NCBI GenBank assembly: GCA_046758465.1
Contig: JBHIAG010000056.1
Coordinates: 1 to 13,878 of the forward strand
From: JBHIAG01 sp046758465
Lineage (GTDB): Bacteria; Acidobacteriota; Terriglobia; Acidiferrales; 2-02-FULL-67-57
Length of the DNA stretch: 13,878 bases
Direction of reading: 5' to 3'
In this document: positions 7,137 to 13,878 of the stretch, in pieces
Position numbering within the stretch: position 1 is the stretch's first letter
How the letters are laid out: every line of letters begins with the position of its first letter
Program-made: the position numbers and the translations under genes
The notes under the pieces: generated by a model
What the model was told of the DNA's origin: nothing
The model's input: only the letters and a program-made list of their open reading frames with translations
Databases searched by the model: none

Positions 7137-7218
7137 AACGAACTCAGAAATCAGAAAATAGAAAACAGGAGCCTTGCCAGATTTTCCCCCGGCCCCCCGC
7201 GACTTTGGGTTTTTTTTT

Positions 7219-7270
7219 CAGCGGCCCGCCTGCGCCCGTACGGGCAGGGACAGGCAGGCAGGGGCCGCTG
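7219..7270. repeat. nested palindromic repeat element
   Basis: Three nested inverted repeats share one axis: outer CAGCGGCCC (7219-7227) with GGGCCGCTG (7262-7270), middle GCCTGC (7228-7233) with GCAGGC (7254-7259), and a central perfect palindrome GCCCGTACGGGC (7234-7245). It would fold as a long GC-rich hairpin right after a nine-T run. Its GCCTGC/GCAGGC part is shared with the repeats at 11894 and 13338, so it may belong to the same repeat family. It lies between two convergent gene ends, a position where such a hairpin may stop transcription (inference). Confidence 0.65.
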
Positions 7271-7318
7271 GGGTGAGCAGCGTTGCGTGCTTCGGGCAGC
7301 GTCTCCCGGTGGCGGGTG

Positions 7319-7375
7319 CCCTTCGACTTCGCTCCCTTCGACTCCGCTCAGGGTCTTCGCTGCGCTTCGACAGGA
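7319..7375. repeat. tandem TTCGACTCCGCTC-type dispersed repeat
   Basis: Two near-identical 15-base units, CCCTTCGACTTCGCT (7319-7333) and CCCTTCGACTCCGCT (7334-7348), are followed by CAGGGTCTTCGCTGCG and CTTCGACAGG. Read on the other strand this is the CCTGTCGAAGCGCAGCGAAG / CCCTGAGCGGAGTCGAAGGG pattern seen as a dispersed intergenic repeat in several bacterial phyla. It is not a gene. It may be a non-autonomous mobile repeat. Confidence 0.6.
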
Positions 7376-7481
7376 CAAGCCACCGGGCTCGGCGGGGAAT
7401 GGCGCAGGGCGGCTAGCCGCACACACGCTGAGCCCCCAGGCACCTGCCGGAGGGAATGCTGTGGGGTGGTCGGTGGTGGCG

Positions 7482-9254
7482 CTAGGGTCGCAGGGGGGAG
7501 CAGAGCGCGGGAGGTTGGCCGCCCTGGGCGCGGGGAAAGCGGAGGACGACACGGCGGTTGCGCACCTCGCGGCGGCGGGTGTCGACGACGGGTTCGCGTT
7601 CGCCCTTGCCAATGACAGTGTGGCCGAGTTGTGCGAGGAGTCTGCGGCGTTGGGTCAAGTTGCGGCGCGCAGCGGTGTAGTTCATGGCGAGGAGTCGCTG
7701 AACCGCGGCGAGGCGTTGCTGGACCGGTTTGCGCCGGGCAGGATCGGGCTCGCGGGTGAGTTGCTCTTCAAGAAAGTAACGGTAGACCGCCAGGGCGCGC
7801 TGTTCGGAGAGCCACTGGTTGTAGCCCTCTTGGCCGACGCGATCGGTGTGGCCTTCGTAGCGGACGTCGGCCGGGGGAAACAGCAGCCGGCGCAGGAGGG
7901 CAAGCTGAGCCAGATTCTCGCGCGCGGCAGCGTGGAGTTCGTAGCTCGCGGAGTTGAACAGAATGTCGGAGCCGAGCGTGAGCACCCAGTCGCCGTCCTG
8001 CTCGGTGAGTTGGCCGAGGGAGGCGAGCTGGCGACGCAGTTCGGCGCAGAGGGTATCGCGGTCCTGGGCGAGCCGCGCAGTCAGCCGCTGGGCCGCGGCG
8101 ACTTGTTGTTCGAGCCAGGCGATGCGGTCGCGCAGAGCGAGAAACTGCGTGTCCAGTTGGCGGCTGCGACGGCGCTCGAGGTCGAGCGCGGCTTCCAGGT
8201 GCTGGAGGCGGTCGCGCAGCCCGGCGAGTTCGCGCTGGGAGTCGGCGAGTTGCGCGCTCGCGTCTGCGTGGGTGCGGCGCAGAGCGGTAAGCTCGGCGCG
8301 CACCTCATCGGCTTGCGCGCGCTGGCGTTGGAGTGCGCGGTCGAGCTGGCGGACGTAGATGCCACCCACCGCGCCCCGTGCGAGGGCGCGAGCGTTCTCG
8401 GCAAGCTGGGTGGCGGTGCGAGCCAATTGCAAGGCCTCGCGCGTGCGGCCGCGTATGCGGAAGGCTTCTTGGGCCTGCTGCTGGAAGGCACGCGCTTGCG
8501 CGAGCGTCTGGTGGGCACGTTCTTGGTCGGGCAGTGGCTCTTCACCGGGCGCTGTCGGCACCGCCAGGAATCCCGCCGCCGAGGCCAGCTCGACAGCTTT
8601 GCGCGCCTGGAGAAGTTCGTTGGGAACATCAAAGCCACCGGCAGCCGGCGCAGTGTCGTAGCGCGTGTAGTGAGTGTAGTAGATCAACTTGCCCGGCAGC
8701 GGCAGCGCTTTGTTCTCTGTATCGACGGCGTCCTGGTTGATGCTGTAGAGGACGACGACGGGGCTCGGCTGGCTGACGGCAAAGTCAGGCTCGGCCGTCA
8801 CCAGCAGCCAGAACGTCTGGTAGGGCGTGGTGACCTTGAGGCCGACCGGCGCGCTGCGATCGAAGGTGAGCTCGCCGAGGTTCATGGCCTCCCCGTTCAC
8901 CGAGACCGCCCACAGCACATAGGTCAGGAAGTCGCGGCCAAACGAGCGCGCGGGCTCGAGGCCCTTGATGTCACCGCGCTTGATGTCAATTTCGAGAAAG
9001 CCAGGGCGGCTTTCAACCTTGAGCCGCAGCGAGGCGGCAGGGGCGCGCGCCGTGCCCTTCATCTCCACCACCGTGCTGCCCGCCAGGTGGCGGAAACTCA
9101 GAATCTGCCCGCCCGGCTCGGTCAGCTCGATGGCCTGGAGAGGGGGCGGCAGGGCAGCCCCGGGGGGCGCCTGCGCCCTGGTGCTGGGTGAGCCGGCCAG
9201 CCATGCCGTGGCTGCGAGCGCCAGGGCGAGTCTGCAGGATGGAGGCGTGCGCAT
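7482..9254 (-). CDS. OmpA-family envelope protein with coiled coil
   Basis: This 590-residue protein begins with a signal peptide (about 1-28, cleavage near STRAQ). Residues 40-200 are beta-rich and not recognised. An Ala/Gln/Glu/Arg-rich helical part (about 210-295) leads to a long coiled coil (about 300-415). The C-terminal OmpA-like domain (about 420-573) should bind peptidoglycan: YEGHTDRVG (Asp471), LSEQRALAV (Arg486) and RNRRVVLRF (565-573). Between the YRYF helix and GKGEREPV there is an extra charged segment of roughly 45-50 residues (about 497-548) where usual OmpA domains have a short loop. It likely tethers the envelope to the cell wall. ATG 9254 is chosen over GTG 9278 because GGGAG (9261-9265) lies 6 bases before it. 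It is transcribed away from the cytochrome gene. Confidence 0.88.
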   Translation of the reverse strand: MRTPPSCRLALALAATAWLAGSPSTRAQAPPGAALPPPLQAIELTEPGGQILSFRHLAGSTVVEMKGTARAPAASLRLKVESRPGFLEIDIKRGDIKGLEPARSFGRDFLTYVLWAVSVNGEAMNLGELTFDRSAPVGLKVTTPYQTFWLLVTAEPDFAVSQPSPVVVLYSINQDAVDTENKALPLPGKLIYYTHYTRYDTAPAAGGFDVPNELLQARKAVELASAAGFLAVPTAPGEEPLPDQERAHQTLAQARAFQQQAQEAFRIRGRTREALQLARTATQLAENARALARGAVGGIYVRQLDRALQRQRAQADEVRAELTALRRTHADASAQLADSQRELAGLRDRLQHLEAALDLERRRSRQLDTQFLALRDRIAWLEQQVAAAQRLTARLAQDRDTLCAELRRQLASLGQLTEQDGDWVLTLGSDILFNSASYELHAAARENLAQLALLRRLLFPPADVRYEGHTDRVGQEGYNQWLSEQRALAVYRYFLEEQLTREPDPARRKPVQQRLAAVQRLLAMNYTAARRNLTQRRRLLAQLGHTVIGKGEREPVVDTRRREVRNRRVVLRFPRAQGGQPPALCSPLRP

Positions 9255-9650
9255 ATATCGCTCCCGCTCTGCCCGCACGCGAATTGTTTGGCGCGCGACG
9301 GGGTCCGCCGGGAGCTACCCTTCGTAGTTCCGAGCCAACTCATTGTAGCTGAGCCGAGGCGGATTTTCCCATTGGCAAAGGCGCTCAGGGGCCGGCCCGA
9401 ATGTAGGCCAGCGAGTTGACTTGCCGGCGGGTGTGGCCTACGACGGCGGCAGCGATAGGATCCCTGCCTTGTAACCGCCTTCATTGACAGGTCTGGCAGT
9501 ATGTGATACGCACCTGGCAGCGTTCCACTTGTTTGGGGGTCTCCGAAGCGCGAGGAAGCCCCAGGCGGTGGGAATTCAGATCAAAAAGGGCGCCAGTCCC
9601 CACGCACCAAGTGTCATCAGCTTGTGGGATCGTATTCAAAGGGGGTAGCA
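9255..9650. other. divergent intergenic region
   Basis: This 396-base gap between divergent OmpA-family and cytochrome c genes must hold both promoters. On the - strand TACAAT (ATTGTA at 9342-9347 on +) is a possible -10 for the OmpA-family gene, about 90 bases before its start, without a good -35. On the + strand a TTGACA lies at 9484-9489 and is listed separately. No short gene with a ribosome binding site was found in it. Confidence 0.5.
9484..9510 (+). promoter_or_regulatory. possible promoter of the cytochrome c gene
   Basis: A perfect -35 TTGACA (9484-9489) is followed after 15 bases by GATACG (9505-9510), a poor -10 match preceded by TG at 9502-9503 (extended -10 style). It would give a leader of about 130 bases. 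The spacing is short and the -10 weak, so confidence is low. Confidence 0.3.
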
Positions 9651-10673
9651 ATGGGAAAGGGGGCAAAGAGGGATAGGATTGGCCGGCTGGGAATCACGGG
9701 AACGGTTGTGTACTTGCTGGGCTCACTGTGGGGGTGCACTCCTGCCGAGCCTCCCGCGAGGGAATTCAGGGTCGAGGCCACCCCGGCGCGGCTGGAGCGT
9801 GGCCGCTATTTGGTGGAAAACGTCGCCAAGTGTTTCTTGTGTCACTCAGAAGTAGATTGGGAAAACACCGGCGAACCCATGCCCGGGACAAAGGGCGGTG
9901 GCGGTCTGATCCCTGATGAGGTGCTGCCCTTTAAAGTGTACGGGCCAAATATCTCGCCTGACCCGGAGACGGGCGGCGGCACCTGGACTGATGAGCAATT
10001 CGCCCGCGCCATCCGCGAAGGGATTGGGAACGACGGGCGCACGCTGTTCCCCCTCATGGCATATCCTTTTTTCCGGACCATGTCAGACGAAGACCTGGCC
10101 GCCGTAATCGCCTATGTGCGCTCGATCCCGCCGGTGCGCAATGAGGTGCCGCAAACGGAGTTGCCGGAAGAGATCAAACAGGCTCTTGAGCCGATGCCGC
10201 TCACCGGACCCGTGCCGCCGCCTGACTTTTCCGATCCCGTCCAGCGCGGCGCCTATCTGGCCGCCTTGGCGGAATGTGCCGCCTGTCACACGCCGCTCGA
10301 CGCGCAGTTCCTACCGCTCCCGGGGATGGATTTCTCCGGAGGACAACCCTTGAAGGGGCCCTGGGGAGATGTGGCCAGCGCAAACATTACTCCGGACCCC
10401 TCGGGAATTTCCTATTACGACGAAGCGTTTTTCATGAAGACGATCCGCACGGGCAGAGTGGGCGGGGTGCGGGAACTGAATCACATCATGCCCTGGAAAA
10501 GTTTCCGGAACATGACTGACGAAGACCTGAAAGCCATCTTCGCCTACCTGCGCACCCTCACGCCGGTCCAGCACCGCGTGGACAATGCCGAACCGCCCAC
10601 CGATTGCCCCCGCTGCGGCGGCACGCACGGCTACGGCGAGCGCAATTTCGTCTCGCAAACGTCAGCCCCGTAA
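9651..10673 (+). CDS. diheme cytochrome c lipoprotein
   Basis: This 340-residue protein carries a lipoprotein signal: a hydrophobic stretch (about 14-27) ends in the lipobox LWGC, with the lipidated Cys29. Two c-type cytochrome domains follow, with heme motifs CFLCH (61-65) and CAACH (209-213). Probable axial methionines are Met136 (FPLMAYPFF) and Met280 (HIMPWKSF). Each domain ends with the usual M(S/T)DEDL..(I/F)AY(V/L)R helix (144-157 and 288-301). The layout resembles the cytochrome subunits that take electrons from periplasmic alcohol or aldehyde dehydrogenases. No dehydrogenase gene lies beside it, so the partner is unknown. The tail carries an extra CPRCGGTHGYGERN (319-332) with a CxxC not followed by His, so not a third heme site; a metal or disulfide site is possible. 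ATG 9651 is chosen for GGGGG (9641-9645) 5 bases before it. Confidence 0.92.
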   Translation: MGKGAKRDRIGRLGITGTVVYLLGSLWGCTPAEPPAREFRVEATPARLERGRYLVENVAKCFLCHSEVDWENTGEPMPGTKGGGGLIPDEVLPFKVYGPNISPDPETGGGTWTDEQFARAIREGIGNDGRTLFPLMAYPFFRTMSDEDLAAVIAYVRSIPPVRNEVPQTELPEEIKQALEPMPLTGPVPPPDFSDPVQRGAYLAALAECAACHTPLDAQFLPLPGMDFSGGQPLKGPWGDVASANITPDPSGISYYDEAFFMKTIRTGRVGGVRELNHIMPWKSFRNMTDEDLKAIFAYLRTLTPVQHRVDNAEPPTDCPRCGGTHGYGERNFVSQTSAP

Positions 10674-10796
10674 AGTGTCGCAGAAATTTTGTCCCCGTGC
10701 GTGGGGGCCGGTGATCCGGGGTCGCAGAATCGGCAGGATGGGCCATTTCAACTGACGCGGGTAGCAATTTGGAGCGGGCACGGGAGGGGATTTGTG

Positions 10797-10802
10797 TATA
10801 CT
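10797..10802 (+). promoter_or_regulatory. possible -10 element before the NmrA-family gene
   Basis: TATACT lies 70 bases before ATG 10873 in the 199-base gap after the cytochrome gene. The GC-rich region 17 bases upstream has no -35 match. It equals the -10 candidate at 911. Weak call. Confidence 0.25.
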
Positions 10803-10872
10803 CCCCGGCTGCCGGAGATTCGAAAATGGAAACTCTGATTAACCCCCAATCCAAACCCCGGGAGAGTCGCTC

Positions 10873-11781
10873 ATGACAGAACCAAAAACCATTCTCGTGA
10901 CCGGTGCCACAGGCGCACAGGGGGGAGGTGTTGCCCGCCAGCTCCTCGCCGGGGGCAAGTTTGCGGTGCGATGTCTCTCGCGCAATCCTAATTCCGAGAA
11001 GGCTACGGCCCTGAAGCAGGCGGGCGCAGAGGTGGTCAAAGGAGATTTTGAAGACGTGGCGAGCCTGCGGAGTGCGCTCACAGGATGCTACGGCGTCTTT
11101 GGCGTGACGAACTACTGGGAACACTTCGAGAAAGAGTACCCGCAGGGAAAGAATCTCATGGATGCCGTGGCCGCGGCGAAGGTCGAGCACTTTGTCTTCA
11201 GCGCCCTGCCGTATGCGAAGAAACTTACCCAGGGAGCGCTTGCGGTTCCGCACTTCGACAGCAAGGGCCAACTGGAAGAATACGGGCGCGGGCGCGGGCT
11301 GGCGGCGACCTTTGTCCATGTCGCCTTTTACTTCGAAAACTTCCTCTTCTTTTTTCCCCCGCAAAAGCAGGCCGACGGCACGTTCAGCTTTGGCTTCCCG
11401 CAAGGGGATACACCCCTGGCCGGGGTGGCGGTGGAAGACGTCGGTGGCGTGGTGGCAGCTATCTTTGACCGCCGCGCGGAGTTTCGGGGGAAGACCGTGG
11501 GGATCGTGGGCGATGATTTGCCCTCACAGCGCTACGCGGAAATCATGACGCGCGTGTTGGGGAAGAAGGTCGTTTATAACTACATCCCGCGTGAGGTTTT
11601 TGCGTCCTTTACGTTTCCGGGGGCGGAGGACCTGGCCAATATGTTCGAGTTCAACCGCCTACACATTCCCAACCGCAAGGCGGACCTGGAGCAAAGCCGC
11701 ACGCTCTACCCACGCATGCAAAGCTTCGAGTCGTGGCTCACGGCCAACAAGAGCAGATTCCAAAGCATTCTACAGCCTTGA
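10873..11781 (+). CDS. NmrA/HSCARG-type NAD(P)-binding protein
   Basis: This 302-residue protein is an atypical SDR of the NmrA group. It has the Rossmann motif GATGAQG (11-17), then CLSRNPNSEKA with Arg37 placed to bind the 2'-phosphate of NADP(H), GDFEDVASLRSALTG (57-71), YGVFGVTNYWEHF (73-85), HFVFSALPYAKKLTQG (106-121) and HFDSKGQLEEY (127-137) with Lys131 in the active-site region. The usual Tyr-x-x-x-Lys catalytic pair is absent, as in NmrA proteins, many of which sense the NADP/NADPH ratio and some of which act on isoflavone-like substrates. It is cytoplasmic, without signal peptide or membrane segment. GGAGAG (10861-10866) 6 bases before ATG 10873 supports the start. It is probably monocistronic. 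A regulatory or redox-sensing role is likely by family, not shown here. Confidence 0.9.
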   Translation: MTEPKTILVTGATGAQGGGVARQLLAGGKFAVRCLSRNPNSEKATALKQAGAEVVKGDFEDVASLRSALTGCYGVFGVTNYWEHFEKEYPQGKNLMDAVAAAKVEHFVFSALPYAKKLTQGALAVPHFDSKGQLEEYGRGRGLAATFVHVAFYFENFLFFFPPQKQADGTFSFGFPQGDTPLAGVAVEDVGGVVAAIFDRRAEFRGKTVGIVGDDLPSQRYAEIMTRVLGKKVVYNYIPREVFASFTFPGAEDLANMFEFNRLHIPNRKADLEQSRTLYPRMQSFESWLTANKSRFQSILQP

Positions 11782-11884
11782 CCTGCTGTTTGGACCCGAG
11801 CGCAGGAAGACAGCACGAGAGTGCCGGCTTGCGCCCATCCGGTTTGGTTCCGCCGCCCGGTGACGACCCGCGCTTCCAAAGATT

Positions 11885-11937
11885 TGCTGCGGCGCCTGCC
11901 TGCGGCAGGCAGGCCTGAACTTCCGGGAGTAAGCTCG
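11885..11937. repeat. palindromic direct repeat, copy 1 (left of antiporter gene)
   Basis: A perfect inverted repeat with 10-base arms GCCTGCCTGC / GCAGGCAGGC and one central base (11894-11914) is preceded by TGCTGC and followed by the block CTTCCGGGAGTAAGCTCG (in copy 1 the 5 bases before are CTGAA). The same order of blocks recurs at 13329-13401 in the same orientation. The hairpin could also help end transcription of the NmrA-family (+) or antiporter (-) gene, but no T-run follows on either strand. Confidence 0.75.
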
Positions 11938-11998
11938 TCCGGGCTTGCTAGAAGGGTCTTCCCAACTCCCCCTGCAATTGACTGAGTTTGTGTTGCCG

Positions 11999-13258
11999 TT
12001 ACGTGTTGGGTAGCGGCTGAACCATCTTGGCAACGACGGCTTTGACCGTCAGGCCCTGTACAACGATAGAAAAGACAACAACGCTATAGGTGACGGCGAG
12101 GATCAGGGGCTTTATATCGTTCTCGGGCAGGGAAAAAGCCAGTGCGACCGATATGCCACCCCGGAGGCCGCCCCAAACCAACACCGGCACGGCCCCTTGT
12201 GTGAATTTGTCTCGTAGGGAGAGCACAAGGATGGGTATGGAGACACTGATCAACCGAGCGAGTAATACGATGGGGATGGCCAGCAAGGCAGCTTCAATAT
12301 AGTCAGCATTGAAACGCAGTACCAAGACTTCCAAGCCAATTAGGAGAAACAGGAGCGAATTGAGGATCTCGTCAATAAGTTCCCAGAAGTCGAACAGGCG
12401 GTCGCGGGTCTTTTCGCTCATCGCAAACCTAGCGCCGTGGTTGCCAATGAAAAGACCGGCGACCACAACCGCGATGGGACCACTGATGTGAGTACGGAGG
12501 GCGATCGTGTAGGTAACCATCACCAAGGCTAGCGTCATGACGACTTCGAGGATGTATTCATCGATCGCACGCAGGGCACGGTATGCGATGTAACCGGCCA
12601 CCATGCCCAAGACCACCCCGCCAAGCGCTTCGCGTACAAACAGTTCAACCACCTCGATGGGGCCAACCGTTCCGTGTTCACCGCCGAGGGCAATGGCGAG
12701 CACAATGGTAAACACAACGATCCCGACCCCGTCATTAAACAGCGATTCACCGGCAATTTTTGCTTCCAATGATTTCGGCACTTTGATCGTCTTGAGAATT
12801 CCCAAGACGGCGACCGGGTCGGTAGGGCTGATGAGCGCACCGAACACCAAGGCCCATAGGAACGGAATCGGGATACCGAATAGTTGCAGGACATACCACA
12901 TGGAGGCCGCAACGATGAACGTAGACATCAGCACTCCGAAGGTTGCCATCAGAGAGATGGCCCATTTGCGAGTTGCCAAGTCAGAGAAATCGACATGCAG
13001 GGCTCCGGCGAACAGCAGAAAGCTCAACATCCCGTGCATGAGGGCTTTATGGAAATCGATCTGAATCAATGCCTCCGATATTCTTGGACTCACGTGGAGG
13101 GTCGGAACGATCAGATCTGCAACAACGATGGCAAGGGACGAGGCCATCGCAATGACCACGAGCCCAATCGTAGGGGGAAGATGCAGATAGCGGTGATTGA
13201 CATAGCCAAATACTGCCGATAAGCACAACAAGATCGCGGCAATGTCGAAGAGAGTCAT
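11999..13258 (-). CDS. CPA1-family Na+(K+)/H+ antiporter
   Basis: This 419-residue inner-membrane protein has about a dozen hydrophobic segments. It shows the CPA1/NhaP signatures: SPTDPVAVLGIL (144-155, Asp147), ESLFNDGVGIVVF (171-183, with the ion-binding Asn175-Asp176 pair), HISGPIAVVVAGLFIGNHG (257-275) and VWGGLRGGISVALAFSLP (361-378, conserved Arg366). It should exchange cytoplasmic Na+ or K+ for protons, serving pH and salt homeostasis. There is no C-terminal TrkA/RCK domain. ATG 13258 is chosen over an upstream in-frame start at 13336: GGGTGAG lies just before it, the first membrane segment follows directly, and the promoter lies between the two starts. Base composition is clearly lower in GC than the neighbours. 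The gene plus promoter lies between two direct repeats, consistent with gain by transfer (inference). Confidence 0.93.
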   Translation of the reverse strand: MTLFDIAAILLCLSAVFGYVNHRYLHLPPTIGLVVIAMASSLAIVVADLIVPTLHVSPRISEALIQIDFHKALMHGMLSFLLFAGALHVDFSDLATRKWAISLMATFGVLMSTFIVAASMWYVLQLFGIPIPFLWALVFGALISPTDPVAVLGILKTIKVPKSLEAKIAGESLFNDGVGIVVFTIVLAIALGGEHGTVGPIEVVELFVREALGGVVLGMVAGYIAYRALRAIDEYILEVVMTLALVMVTYTIALRTHISGPIAVVVAGLFIGNHGARFAMSEKTRDRLFDFWELIDEILNSLLFLLIGLEVLVLRFNADYIEAALLAIPIVLLARLISVSIPILVLSLRDKFTQGAVPVLVWGGLRGGISVALAFSLPENDIKPLILAVTYSVVVFSIVVQGLTVKAVVAKMVQPLPNT

Positions 13259-13289
13259 CAGCTCACCCTTTGCGGCGGATTTCGGGGTA

Positions 13290-13317
13290 ATTATAACGGG
13301 GGACAAACTAGTTTGAA
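13290..13317 (-). promoter_or_regulatory. sigma70-like promoter of the antiporter gene
   Basis: On the - strand a perfect TATAAT (+ strand 13290-13295) is preceded after 16 bases by TTCAAA (13312-13317), a 4-of-6 match to TTGACA. The leader would be about 25-30 bases. It is the best promoter match in the window, and it lies inside the interval bounded by the two repeat copies. Confidence 0.6.
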
Positions 13318-13328
13318 GAGAAACTACG

Positions 13329-13401
13329 TGCTGCAACGCCTGCCTGCGGACGGGCAGGCCTGCCTGCGGCAGGCAGGCATCAGCTTCCGGGAGTAGGCTC
13401 G
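13329..13401. repeat. palindromic direct repeat, copy 2 (right of antiporter gene)
   Basis: This copy has the same TGCTGC start, the same 21-base palindrome (13358-13378) and the same tail CTTCCGGGAGTAGGCTCG (13384-13401, one mismatch to copy 1) as at 11885-11937. It differs by about 20 extra bases that add a second hairpin, GCCTGCC/GGCAGGC (13338-13344 with 13353-13359). The two copies are in the same orientation, about 1.4 kb apart. Confidence 0.75.
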
Positions 13402-13878
13402 CAAGAACGCACTGCCCTTCTTGACACCGACTGGCTACACGGCTAGCGCCTGATTCTGACTAAGCATGGATTTCCCACGTGGGGGTCGGCATGACATGGA
13501 AAGTGTCTCTCCCATTACTTCCCGTGAAGTTGTTACTAAGAACTACAACAGCGAGGGTGTCGTAGCTCACGAGTCCGGTCAGGACGCCCGCAGCGCCCAC
13601 AGCACGCTCTACCACGACTCTGAGCACCCCAGTTTCCTTCAGCTAGGCGGGGTGAAGTGAGTTGGAGGTGGTGCATCCCGCGGAAGAGTGCCAAGCTAGA
13701 GGAAGAGATTCAGCAGCGAGAGCAGAAGGGGCCCCCTGATGACGCTCGCCTGTTCCAAGGGCATCATCCTGGGCTGAAAACGCTGTAGCAAAAGGAACGG
13801 GTTGACACAGTCTGCCTGCATCAGCGTGATTAGGGTCAGATACATGTGAGACAGCAAGTTGGGTAAGCTGGGGCCTCA
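13402..13878. other. 477 bases without a supported gene
   Basis: A 64-codon + strand frame (13466-13660) has no ribosome binding site and no recognisable motif. A 43-codon GTG-started frame (13657-13788) overlaps its stop as GTGA and encodes a charged peptide (KLEEEIQQREQKGPPDD). A 49-codon - strand frame (13696-13845) covers the same bases and would encode a Leu-rich peptide. None is convincing. A CCCACGTGGG palindrome lies at 13474-13483. No tRNA or terminator was seen. It may hold decayed gene remnants. Confidence 0.5.

Larger units (their letters stand above)
7137..7481. other. repeat-rich spacer between convergent genes
   Basis: This spacer separates the ends of the serine hydrolase (+) and OmpA-family (-) genes. 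It holds an A-rich stretch (7139-7170), a run of nine T (7210-7218), a nested palindrome and a tandem 15-mer repeat, listed separately. The T-run follows only a weak CCC/GGG stem, so I do not call a terminator. No gene is supported. Confidence 0.6.

Noticed and set aside
7190..7218. Intrinsic terminator ending in nine T
   Set aside because: The T-run is good, but only a 3-bp CCC/GGG stem precedes it; the strong palindrome lies after the T-run, the wrong order for the + strand gene.
7287..9191. 634-codon open frame on the + strand
   Set aside because: It lies antisense to the OmpA-family gene, has no recognisable domain or signal, and is explained by GC-rich codon bias leaving the opposite strand free of stops.
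11885..13401. Integron cassette with attC sites around the antiporter gene
   Set aside because: The repeats lack the GTTRRRY-type core sites, the gene has its own promoter, and no integrase is visible.
13466..13660. 64-residue + strand frame as a gene
   Set aside because: No ribosome binding site, no recognisable motif and no partner gene; kept only as part of the unexplained region.

Overview
The window looks like a piece of a GC-rich bacterial chromosome, most likely from the Acidobacteriota. That assignment is an inference. It rests on the style of the LysA, OmpA-family and serine hydrolase proteins, on the DUF1059 gene, and on the dispersed TTCGACTCCGCTC and CCTGCCTGCGG palindromic repeats. 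No rRNA, tRNA, CRISPR array or transposase gene was found. Two stretches, the first ~0.9 kb and the last ~1.9 kb, are visibly less GC-rich than the middle and read as accessory DNA.

Left edge (1-890): the last 28 codons of a TcmP-type three-Cys-motif partner gene, followed at once by its usual partner, a DUF5131 (phage Gp37/Gp68-like) three-Cys protein. This is a known gene pair of unknown function.

Region 980-4965, + strand: five closely spaced genes that look like one operon: SDR oxidoreductase, carboxymuconolactone decarboxylase-like protein, diaminopimelate decarboxylase (lysA), a 58-residue DUF1059 protein and a GT4-type glycosyltransferase. Gaps are 25-59 bases. LysA makes the last step to lysine; the others are not obviously in the same pathway.

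Region 4966-7481: a 67-base nested inverted repeat, a leader hairpin, then an exported class-C beta-lactamase-fold serine hydrolase, followed by a repeat-rich spacer (a second nested palindrome and a tandem 15-mer). On the opposite strand at 7482-9254 lies an OmpA-family envelope protein with a long coiled coil and an unusual insertion in its peptidoglycan-binding domain.

Region 9651-11781, + strand: a diheme cytochrome c lipoprotein and an NmrA-type NAD(P)-binding protein, each probably transcribed alone.

Right edge: a CPA1-type Na+/H+ antiporter on the - strand with its own good sigma70-like promoter. The gene and promoter sit exactly between two direct copies of a palindromic repeat (11885-11937 and 13329-13401). 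The last ~480 bases hold no gene I can support. I did not find a clearly new multi-gene system. The repeat-bracketed antiporter, the nested palindromes and the truncated TcmP/DUF5131 locus are the best places to look further.
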